From: an uncultured Rivibacter sp.
GTDB taxonomy: Bacteria; Pseudomonadota; Gammaproteobacteria; Burkholderiales; Burkholderiaceae
DNA length: 29,684 nt
Assembly (NCBI GenBank): GCA_946481025.1
Contig: CAMLNA010000043.1
Coordinates: forward strand, 1-29,684
Reading direction: 5' to 3'
This document shows, one piece after another, positions 7,115 to 13,589 of this stretch. How positions within the stretch are numbered: the first letter of the stretch is position 1; each line of letters begins with the position of its first letter. Below the pieces are notes generated by a model. The model was given only the letters and a program-made list of their open reading frames with translations. It was not told where the DNA came from and searched no databases. Position numbers and translations under genes: made by a program.

Positions 7115-8029
7115 ATGCGCCGTCCGTCCATGCAGCTTCGATTCGACGACCCGGTCTCCCGCTTCCGCCGCCTGTCCCGCCAGGCCGCGCGGCTGGCGCT
7201 CGCCGTCCTGCAGGCAGGCTGCGCCATCGCACCGCGCGAAGCGGGCTACAGCGCGCGACTGGCGCTCGTCATCGGCAACGGGGCCTACGAGAACGCGCCG
7301 CCCTTGCGCAATCCGATCAACGATGCCAACGACATGTGCTCGCGCCTTCGCAAGCTCAGGTTCAAGACGATGTGTCACACGGACTTGCGCAGCCGCGCCG
7401 ACTTCGAGGTGGCCGTCAAGCGCTACGTCGATGAGCTGGGGCCGAACTCGGTGGGGGTGGTGTACTACTCCGGCCATGGCGTGCAGGCGGGCGGTGCGAA
7501 TTTCCTGATCCCGACGCAGGTGCACCCCCGGTCGGCCACCGAGAGCCCGCTGCGCGTGCTGTATGGCCTGGACGACCTCTTCTCCCAGCTGCGGACGAAG
7601 CCCACGATCCTGCAGTTCGTGGTACTCGACGCCTGCCGCACCGACCTGTTCTCCCAGGCCGCGCCGCCGCAGGCGACGCGCGGCGCCCTGGTGCGGTCCC
7701 TCGAGACGGTGGCACGGGCGAAGAGCGGCCTGGCGCCGATCCAGGATGCGCCTGCCGGCACGATGGTCCTTTATGCGACGGCCGCCAAGGAAGCGGCCTT
7801 CGCAGGCAAGGGGCGCAACGGGCCGCTCACCAAGCACGTCCTGCTGCACATCGGCACGAGCGGCCTGCCGCTGGAGAAGTTCATCAAGAACGTGACCGCG
7901 GGGGTGATCAACGAAACGCAGAGCGACTACGAATCCCGGATGACGCCCTACATCTATGGCTCGTTCAGCGGCGAGTTCTGCTTTGCCGGTTGTGGCGGCC
8001 CCGGGGGGCTGCCCACCCCGGCCAACTGA
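7115..8029 (+). CDS. Caspase-family (peptidase C14) protein
   Basis: A 304-residue protein with the caspase-like cysteine-protease fold. It opens its domain with LALVIGNGAYENAPPLRNPINDA, split here as LALVIGNGAYENAPPL and RNPINDA, which is typical of the p20 first strand and loop. The catalytic dyad is visible as His121 in YYSGHG and Cys174 in LDACRTD. Both are intact, so activity is plausible. The N-terminus has a hydrophobic stretch ending LQAGC, which resembles a lipoprotein signal but has Gln at the -3 position. It may be an anchor or uncleaved signal. An alternative start is the ATG at 7130. The next gene is convergent after 17 bp. Bacterial homologues range from stress proteases to parts of defence systems. 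Nothing here decides which. Confidence 0.88.
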   Translation: MRRPSMQLRFDDPVSRFRRLSRQAARLALAVLQAGCAIAPREAGYSARLALVIGNGAYENAPPLRNPINDANDMCSRLRKLRFKTMCHTDLRSRADFEVAVKRYVDELGPNSVGVVYYSGHGVQAGGANFLIPTQVHPRSATESPLRVLYGLDDLFSQLRTKPTILQFVVLDACRTDLFSQAAPPQATRGALVRSLETVARAKSGLAPIQDAPAGTMVLYATAAKEAAFAGKGRNGPLTKHVLLHIGTSGLPLEKFIKNVTAGVINETQSDYESRMTPYIYGSFSGEFCFAGCGGPGGLPTPAN

Positions 8030-8046
8030 GAAGCCTCCCGAGGCGT

Positions 8047-8769
8047 TCAGAACGTGGCCAGCACGCCGAACGAAAGGCCCTGGGTCACGTCCCGGCCGTC
8101 CTGGGTCTTGCCATCCTGCGTCTCGAAAGCTTCCTTCGAGCCCATCACCTGCATGCGGTACCCCAGGGTGAAGGCCCAGCGCTGCACCAGCGCACCGCCG
8201 TTGAGCGAATAGGCCAGGCCCACTTCGGTCAGCCGATAGTCCGACTTGAACTGCACGATCTTCTCGTCCGGCGAGGCGCGTGTCTTGAGCCGGCCGGCGG
8301 CAAACGATCCATAGACGGAAAACGGCCCGTCGAGCGGTGCGCCGGCGTAGACGCCGAGCAGCGGGCCCGCAGGCTCGTAACGGTAGACGCCGTCGGTCTG
8401 CAGGAGCTTCTTGTAGCCCAGGGTCACCGACAGGCCGGGCAGCACGGCATAGCCCAGGTTGAGGTCGTATTCCCTGCGCCGGCCCTGCCTGCCGTCGGTC
8501 ATCGAGAACTCGGTGGACGGGAACATGCTCGCCGAGATGGAGAAGTCGCCGTAGCGCACGTTGGCCACGGGTACCAGCACCAGCTCGTTGTCGGCCGAGA
8601 CCTGGATGAGCGCGAGGTTTCTCGTGTTGTCGGCCGGGTCCACGTAGTAGCTGAAGGTCGTCCACTCGGTGTACCAGGCGCGGGCACCCACCGTGACGGT
8701 GAGTTGGGGCTCCTGCGCCGCAGCGGTGCCGGCGCACAACGCCAGGGCAGCGAACCGGTGCTTGTTCAT
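8047..8769 (-). CDS. Small outer-membrane beta-barrel protein
   Basis: A 240-residue exported protein. The first 19 or so residues, MNKHRFAALALCAGTAAAQ, form a signal peptide ending in an AAA/AQ-type cleavage site. The mature part alternates hydrophobic and polar residues, has many aromatic girdle residues (for example ARAWYTEWTTFSYYV) and ends in LATF, the C-terminal phenylalanine expected of barrel proteins inserted by BAM. I do not recognise a specific family or substrate. The start at 8769 is supported by a GGAGG ribosome site. It is transcribed toward the caspase gene. Upstream, around 8810-8817, is a run of about eight Gs that could affect promoter spacing. Confidence 0.8.
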   Translation of the reverse strand: MNKHRFAALALCAGTAAAQEPQLTVTVGARAWYTEWTTFSYYVDPADNTRNLALIQVSADNELVLVPVANVRYGDFSISASMFPSTEFSMTDGRQGRRREYDLNLGYAVLPGLSVTLGYKKLLQTDGVYRYEPAGPLLGVYAGAPLDGPFSVYGSFAAGRLKTRASPDEKIVQFKSDYRLTEVGLAYSLNGGALVQRWAFTLGYRMQVMGSKEAFETQDGKTQDGRDVTQGLSFGVLATF

Positions 8770-8991
8770 GGAGGCCTCCCTCAGCCGAGGAAAACACACC
8801 TTAGGCGACGGGGGGGGCGGCTGGAAGTGACGTTGTGCACTGGCCGATCGGTCGCGGTCGCACGACGCTACAGGCTGGCCCCGCGTTTCCCGGCGCGGCG
8901 ATCCCCCCTCCATCACCGCCGATCCGATGCCCTTCTCGCCCGACGTCGCCCGCCGCCGCGCTCCGGTGCGGCTTCCTGCCCGGGGGCGGCA

Positions 8992-9246
8992 GTGAAAGAC
9001 GTGACGACGTCCATCGCCGGTGTGCTGCTGATCGCGCTGGTGATCGGCCTCGTCTTCCACTGGGTCTATCCGCGTGTGGACCTGACGAGCGAGCTGACCA
9101 GCCTCTTCCTGTTCGTGGCCGTGCTGGCGAAGCTGGCGATCACGAAGCTGTGGTCGCTGCGGCGCAAGCCACACGCCACGCAGCCGCCCGCATCCCCACC
9201 ACCAACCTCATCTCCGCCCTCCCACGAAGCGGAGGCAGACAAATGA
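8992..9246 (+). CDS. Small two-helix membrane protein, GTG start
   Basis: An 84-residue protein of unknown function. It starts at GTG 8992, with a second in-frame GTG at 9001. Two hydrophobic helices are clear: IAGVLLIALVIGLVFHWVYP and, after a short polar turn, LTSLFLFVAVLAKLAITKLW. A basic segment (LRRK) and a proline-serine-rich tail follow, so both ends probably face the cytoplasm. Its TGA stop overlaps the ATG of the lipoprotein gene by four bases, implying translational coupling and a shared role. The G-rich stretch before the GTG is a weak ribosome site. I judge it real because of the hydropathy pattern and the overlap. Confidence 0.65.
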   Translation: MKDVTTSIAGVLLIALVIGLVFHWVYPRVDLTSELTSLFLFVAVLAKLAITKLWSLRRKPHATQPPASPPPTSSPPSHEAEADK

Positions 9247-9998
9247 CGGCACTGAGGGCGGCTCTTGCGCTGCTGCCGGTTTGCAGCCTGGCCGCGTGCC
9301 TGAGCCTGGGTGGCGGCCCACCGCCGCAGGGTGACCCAGGCACCAAGGGGTTCCCGGCTGGCCCCGAGGTGGTTGCCAACGTCTACCTGCCGGCAGACCG
9401 CAGCGGTACGCCGCCCAAGGGCTACGGGCTGTACACCATGGTGCTGACGCGCACCGCCAACCGGCAGGTCGTGCGGGTACTGACCGACCTGTTCGCCTCG
9501 ACCAGCAATGCAAGGGACGCGGCCCTGGCCCGCGAGACGCTGAACCTCATCCAGGTCCCGGTGAAGAGCGCGGCCGAGGCGGACCGCGTGCTGAAGTCGG
9601 CGCGCAGCCAGCCCGACATGGCGGCGGCTGCGCTGATGCAGCGCCACTACGACTTCGACCAGGCGGCGCGTCTCATGGCCAGCGTGTGCCGGCCCGACCG
9701 CGGCGAGGCGGTCATGAAGGTGTGTGGCTCCACCATGCCCGACGGTCCGCTGCTGGTGACCGGCCTGCGCCCCCTGGACGAAGGAAGCGCGGTGCAACGG
9801 CTGCTCGTGGTGAACCTGTCCGCCACGCCGCCGGAGGCCGTGCGGGAGGTGATGTCCGCCTACCAGGAACAGATCACCAGCAAGGCCCCCCTGGAGCGGG
9901 CCCGGCTGGACACGTTGCGCCTGCAGGCGCTCGATCACATCCTGGCGGCCGCTCGGGTGCTGCCGCTCATCAGGAAGGCCTACGCCGAAGCCCCATGA
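9243..9998 (+). CDS. Predicted lipoprotein of unknown function
   Basis: A 251-residue lipoprotein. The signal peptide MTALRAALALLPVCSLAAC ends in a textbook lipobox LAAC, with lipidation expected at Cys19. A Gly-Pro-rich linker follows, then a mixed alpha/beta domain including YGLYTMVLTRTANRQVVRVL and a helical region near the C-terminus. I do not recognise a family. The domain looks intact and has cysteines in SVCRPD and KVCGST that could pair. It overlaps the small membrane-protein gene by four bases and probably works with it in the envelope. Its stop lies 10 bp from the end of the convergent outer-membrane protein gene. Confidence 0.8.
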   Translation: MTALRAALALLPVCSLAACLSLGGGPPPQGDPGTKGFPAGPEVVANVYLPADRSGTPPKGYGLYTMVLTRTANRQVVRVLTDLFASTSNARDAALARETLNLIQVPVKSAAEADRVLKSARSQPDMAAAALMQRHYDFDQAARLMASVCRPDRGEAVMKVCGSTMPDGPLLVTGLRPLDEGSAVQRLLVVNLSATPPEAVREVMSAYQEQITSKAPLERARLDTLRLQALDHILAAARVLPLIRKAYAEAP

Positions 9999-10008
9999 CC
10001 TGTGGCGG

Positions 10009-11031
10009 TCAGTCCAGCCGCACGTTCAGGCGCAGCCAGTACACCTGCCCTTCGGGGCGGTTGCGCACCGCGAACTCCTGCATCGCCTTGAAGTCCAGGC
10101 CCCAGGTGCCGCTCTCGGCCAGGTAGCCCACCACCGGGCCGGCCGCCAGCGCACGCACCTTGTCGCCGGTGGCAGAAACCGTCGGGCCGCGGTCGTTGGT
10201 GGTCTGCTGCAGCACGTAGCCCTGCAGGCCCAGGCGCCAGCTGTCGGTGGCGCGGTACATCGCCGCCCAGTCGGCGTGCAGGTACTGGCCCGAGCGCACG
10301 TCGGTGTCGCGGTTGCGGGTGTTGAACGAGTAGGTGGCGCGCAGGCCGAGCTCGAAGCCGTTTTCCCACACGCGCGAGGCCACGATCAGCGGGCGCAGCG
10401 TCCAGAACTTGCCGGCGCCGGTGTTCACCGCGCGTTGCGCGTCGTAGTCGCCGGTGGGCGCGCCCACCGCGAAGCCGGCGACGAAGCGCGACTCGTCCTG
10501 CGCCCAGTCCACGAAGGCAGCCAGCTCGGCGTCGGCCAGGCCGGTCTCTTCGCCGGAACGGCGTGCGCTTTCCTCGGCCATCACCGCCTCCACCACCGGC
10601 GCCGGCACGGGGAAGTCCGCGGGCGGATTGACGCTCATGCTGACGGTGGTGCTTTGTTTCACCATCGGTAGCGCGAACGAAAAACCCAGGCGGCCATCGG
10701 CCACGATCTGCTCCGTCACGTAGGTCAGGCGCGGCACCAGCACGTCGGCACGCACCTTGGCCCTGACCTGCAAGGGCAGCGTGGCTGCCGGCGTGGGGTA
10801 GTTGATCGTGACTTCATCGCCGTTGTCGTCGCGCACCTTGTCGGCGCGGTAGTGCTGCATCCACAGCTGGCCGTACACGCCAGGGAACTGCGGCGTGGCC
10901 AGCTCGTACGACGGAGCGCCGAGCAGGGCGCGCACCTGCCCCCTCTCGGTGGCGAAGGCCGGCGTGGCGGCCAGCAGGCAAAGGGTGGGCAGCAGTGCGC
11001 CGAGGGCGCGAGCCGGTGAACGAACGGGCAT
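10009..11031 (-). CDS. Outer-membrane protein of the Phenol_MetA_deg (MetA-pathway) type
   Basis: A 340-residue exported protein that resembles the family first noted in MetA-pathway phenol-degradation operons and now seen as a general outer-membrane barrel. A signal peptide (ALGALLPTLCLLAATPAFA) precedes mature TERGQVRAL. Characteristic stretches are YGQLWMQHYRADKVRDD, YVTEQIVADGRLGFSFALPM, VGAPTGDYDAQRAVNTGAG and a C-terminal run of strands. Transport of hydrophobic compounds is a family-based guess. No catabolic genes lie nearby. I placed the start at 11031 because it gives a complete signal peptide. The open frame continues upstream to 11103 without signal-peptide character. Confidence 0.82.
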   Translation of the reverse strand: MPVRSPARALGALLPTLCLLAATPAFATERGQVRALLGAPSYELATPQFPGVYGQLWMQHYRADKVRDDNGDEVTINYPTPAATLPLQVRAKVRADVLVPRLTYVTEQIVADGRLGFSFALPMVKQSTTVSMSVNPPADFPVPAPVVEAVMAEESARRSGEETGLADAELAAFVDWAQDESRFVAGFAVGAPTGDYDAQRAVNTGAGKFWTLRPLIVASRVWENGFELGLRATYSFNTRNRDTDVRSGQYLHADWAAMYRATDSWRLGLQGYVLQQTTNDRGPTVSATGDKVRALAAGPVVGYLAESGTWGLDFKAMQEFAVRNRPEGQVYWLRLNVRLD

Positions 11032-11126
11032 CGGTGGTCCTGTTGTGGTTGCTTGAAGCGGTGCGTGCGCAGGCCCGTGGGCCGCACGCAGCAAGGGCGG
11101 CATGGTGCCAGCGCATGGGCCGGATT

Positions 11127-11146
11127 CACGTGGCAGCCGTCACGTG
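11127..11146. promoter_or_regulatory. Paired CACGTG palindromes between divergent genes
   Basis: Two identical CACGTG hexamers lie at 11127-11132 and 11141-11146, 14 bp apart start to start, in the 206-bp gap between the two divergent envelope genes. The rest of this gap shows no gene. Such spacing, about 1.3 helical turns, could suit a dimeric regulator, but chance is possible. Confidence 0.3.
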
Positions 11147-11237
11147 CCCCATGGTCTAGAGCGCCTTCCCTATGGCAGCGCCTGGGTGCGCGCGCTGTAA
11201 TGCCGCACCCGCAAACGAAAGACAAGAGCAGTACCGC

Positions 11238-11840
11238 ATGTCCATCCAACGAATCTTCGCGGCCCTTGCGGCTGCCTGCTGCACGCTGGCCGCCGGCGTC
11301 GACGCCACGGCCCAGGAAGTCGTGCTCGAAGGCTTCAGTTTCGCCGACAGCGCCACCGTGCATGGCCAGCCGCTCGTGCTCAACGGCGTCGGCATCTCCA
11401 GCGTGCTGTCGGCCAAGTCCACCATCGTGGGCTTCTACCTGCCGCGCAAGCAGACCACCGCCGAAGCGGCGCTGGCCGAGAAGGGTGCCAAGCGCATCCA
11501 GTTCTACATGGCCCGCGACGTGTCGGCACGCGACCTTTCGAACGCGATGCTCGACCGCATCCGCCAGAACGTGCCGACCGAGGAGTTCGCCGCCAACATC
11601 ATCCAGACAGCGCAACTGGGCACGGTGTTCGGCAACCGCCAGAAGGTGATGAAGGGCGACCTCGTGGTCGTCGACTACAACCCCGGCGCGCAGACCACCG
11701 AGTTCAGCCTGAACGGCGCCAGGATCGGCGAGACCATCAAGGGCGAGGCCTTCTTCCCCATGATGATGAAGGTCTGGATCGGCCCGAAGGTGCGCGGCAG
11801 CACGCGTGACGCGCTGCTGGGCGCCGCCCCGAAGCACTGA
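11238..11840 (+). CDS. Chalcone-isomerase-like exported protein
   Basis: A 200-residue protein of the bacterial chalcone-isomerase-like family. The family shares the plant enzyme's fold, but most bacterial members have no proven isomerase activity. The signal peptide runs to about ATAQ, giving a mature EVVLEGFSFADSATVHGQ. Other family segments are LVLNGVGISSVLSAKSTIVG, FYLPRKQTT and, near the end, GETIKGEAFFPMMMKVWIG. I chose the ATG at 11238 because it starts the signal peptide. An earlier in-frame ATG at 11172 adds a tail with no signal character. It probably acts in the periplasm. A terminator-like hairpin follows the gene. Confidence 0.88.
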   Translation: MSIQRIFAALAAACCTLAAGVDATAQEVVLEGFSFADSATVHGQPLVLNGVGISSVLSAKSTIVGFYLPRKQTTAEAALAEKGAKRIQFYMARDVSARDLSNAMLDRIRQNVPTEEFAANIIQTAQLGTVFGNRQKVMKGDLVVVDYNPGAQTTEFSLNGARIGETIKGEAFFPMMMKVWIGPKVRGSTRDALLGAAPKH

Positions 11841-11856
11841 GCGACGGCCCCTCCCG

Positions 11857-11875
11857 CAAGCCCCCCTCGGGCTTG
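11857..11875 (+). terminator. Terminator-like hairpin
   Basis: CAAGCCC at 11857-11863 and GGGCTTG at 11869-11875 form a perfect 7-bp stem with the 5-base loop CCCTC. It lies 16 bp after the chalcone-isomerase-like gene. There is no long T-run, so it may terminate weakly or protect the 3' end. Confidence 0.55.
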
Positions 11876-11952
11876 TGGCGATAGCGCCGTCCTTCCGGGC
11901 GGGCGGCGCAAACTTGGCACCTCTTCAGACCACCTTGCAACAGGAGGCTGCC

Positions 11953-12432
11953 ATGTCGATTCCCACCCGCCTGTCCAGCTACCTCGACCAGTGTGGTGCG
12001 CGCTACGAGATCCACGCGCACGAGCCCAGCCGCAGCAGCGCCGAGACGGCGCGTGCCGCGCACGTGCTGCCCCGGCAGCTCGCGAAGTCGGTGCTGCTCG
12101 AGGACGACGACGGCTGCGTGATGGCCGTGCTGCCGGCCGACAAGGCGGTGCAGGTCGGCGAGCTCGCCGAGATGCTGGGCCGCAGGCAGCTGCGCCTGGC
12201 CGACGAAGACCGCATCGCGAGCGTGTTCCCCGACTGCGTGCGCGGCGCGCTGCCGCCGCTGGGCATGCCCTGGGGCGTCGAGACGGTGGTCGACGACGAG
12301 CTGGAGACCAACGACGTCGTGTACCTCGAAGGCGGCGACCACCAGCGGCTGCTGCGCATGTCGCGCGAGCAGTTCCACGAGCTCATGAGCCCCGCCCAGC
12401 ACGGGCACTTCGCGAAGGAACGCTTTCACTGA
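11953..12432 (+). CDS. YbaK/EbsC-family aminoacyl-tRNA deacylase
   Basis: A 159-residue cytoplasmic protein of the YbaK/ProX/INS superfamily, whose members hydrolyse mischarged aminoacyl-tRNAs such as Cys-tRNA(Pro) or Ala-tRNA(Pro). Family signs are YEIHAHEPSRSSAETARAAH near the N-terminus, the conserved lysine in LAKSVLLEDD, VLPADKAVQVGELAEMLG and the C-terminal ETNDVVYLEGGDHQRLL. The AGGAGG-type site in CAGGAGGCTGCC places the start at 11953. The 3' end overlaps the convergent LysR gene by 50 bp, so simultaneous transcription could interfere. The exact tRNA cannot be read from sequence. Confidence 0.88.
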   Translation: MSIPTRLSSYLDQCGARYEIHAHEPSRSSAETARAAHVLPRQLAKSVLLEDDDGCVMAVLPADKAVQVGELAEMLGRRQLRLADEDRIASVFPDCVRGALPPLGMPWGVETVVDDELETNDVVYLEGGDHQRLLRMSREQFHELMSPAQHGHFAKERFH

Positions 12433-13336
12433 CCGCGGAAGCGGGGGCCGCGGCACGCGCCAGCAGCCAGCGCCTGAACGCTTCGAGCGCCGGGGGCTCG
12501 GGGCGCGCGCGAGGCACGCACAGGTAGTAGCCGCGCCCGGTGGAGGCCGACCCCGGCACCGGCATCGCGACGCGGCCCTGCGCCAGCTCGTGGTCGATCA
12601 TGCAGCGCTGCACCACGGCCACGCCCATGCCGGCGGCCACGGCTTCGACCAGCCCCGCGGCCAGGTCGAAGCCCGCGGCCAGCGTCGGCGTGGTGTCCGG
12701 CAACCCCTGCGTGCGCAGCCACAGCGCCCAGTTGTCCGGGTAGTTCACGTGGTGCAGCAGGGGGTGGCGCAGCAGGTCCTGGGGCGTGCGGATGCGCGTG
12801 CGCCAGCCCGGCGGGCAGATGGCGACGATCTCGCGCCCGACGAGGTAGGTGGCCCGCACATGCGCCGGCCAGCGGCTGTGGTGCGTGGCCCGCGTCTGGA
12901 TCCAGCAGTCCACGTCGTCTCGGCGGAAGTCGTCGTCCTTCCAGTAGGGCTTGAAGACGATGCCCACGTGCGGATGCTCGGCATGGAATGACGGCAGCTG
13001 CGGCACGAGCCAGCGCATGTTGAGCGACGGGATGGCCGCCAGCCTCAGCTCGGAAGCCGGTGTGCCGCGCACCTGCCGCACCGGCACGGCCGATTCGAGC
13101 TGCGCGAGCGCCGCATGGATGCGGTCGAAGTACAGCCGCCCTTCGGTGGTGGGCCGCACGCCCGCGGGGTGACGCTCCAGCAGCTCCAGGCCCAGCCGCT
13201 CTTCCAGCCGCATGACCGCGCGGCTCACCGCGCCCTGCGTCACGGCGAGGCGCGTGGCGGCGTGCGAGAAGCTGCCTGTCTCGACCACGTTGGCGAAGGC
13301 ATGCAGCTCTGGCAGTGACGGCGAGCGGATGCGCAT
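12383..13336 (-). CDS. LysR-family regulator, GcvA-like
   Basis: A 317-residue LysR-type regulator. The winged helix spans the first 65 or so residues: LPELHAFANVVETGSFSHAA, TRLAVTQGAVSRAVMRLEER and LGLELLERHPAGVRPTTEG, the typical order. The effector domain follows, with LRLAAIPSLNMRWLVPQLPS, close to the GcvA/AmpR-like branch, and AGLVEAVAAGMGVAVVQRCM near the C-terminus. A CATTAC-N5-GTAATG palindrome starts 8 bp upstream of its start, suggesting autoregulation. The gene is divergent from the giant LysM-protein gene at 13590, which is the natural candidate target. The 3' end overlaps the deacylase gene by 50 bp. The effector is unknown. Confidence 0.92.
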   Translation of the reverse strand: MRIRSPSLPELHAFANVVETGSFSHAATRLAVTQGAVSRAVMRLEERLGLELLERHPAGVRPTTEGRLYFDRIHAALAQLESAVPVRQVRGTPASELRLAAIPSLNMRWLVPQLPSFHAEHPHVGIVFKPYWKDDDFRRDDVDCWIQTRATHHSRWPAHVRATYLVGREIVAICPPGWRTRIRTPQDLLRHPLLHHVNYPDNWALWLRTQGLPDTTPTLAAGFDLAAGLVEAVAAGMGVAVVQRCMIDHELAQGRVAMPVPGSASTGRGYYLCVPRARPEPPALEAFRRWLLARAAAPASAVSESVPSRSARAGRGS

Positions 13337-13343
13337 GGCGGGG

Positions 13344-13360
13344 CATTACATCAGGTAATG
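13344..13360. promoter_or_regulatory. LysR-type binding palindrome
   Basis: CATTAC-ATCAG-GTAATG is a perfect 17-bp inverted repeat that fits the T-N11-A LysR box. It is 8 bp upstream of the lysR start and 230 bp upstream of the divergent giant gene. A second palindrome, CGCGTC-GT-GACGCG, lies at 13485-13498. I see no gene in the 253-bp gap. Confidence 0.65.
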
Positions 13361-13589
13361 GCATGCGCCGGATCGTCGATGGACGCCCGGCATCGGCGGC
13401 GGCACAGTCGGCGCGCTGCCCATGGGCCGCAAAGGCGCGCCACGATTGGAAAAACCCGTGACGCGGCCCGGCCGTCGCAGCCGCCGCGTCGTGACGCGAA
13501 CACGCGACGGACTACGGATCCCCGGAGTCGCGGCCCGGCGGCATGCCTCAACAGAATCACGCTGCACCGCTGCAGAAAGGAAACCGTCT

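Noticed and set aside
7091..8797. A 568-codon minus-strand frame over the caspase and barrel-protein genes
   Set aside because: It overlaps both genes almost fully and lacks recognisable sequence. The caspase and barrel products have clear motifs in their own frames.
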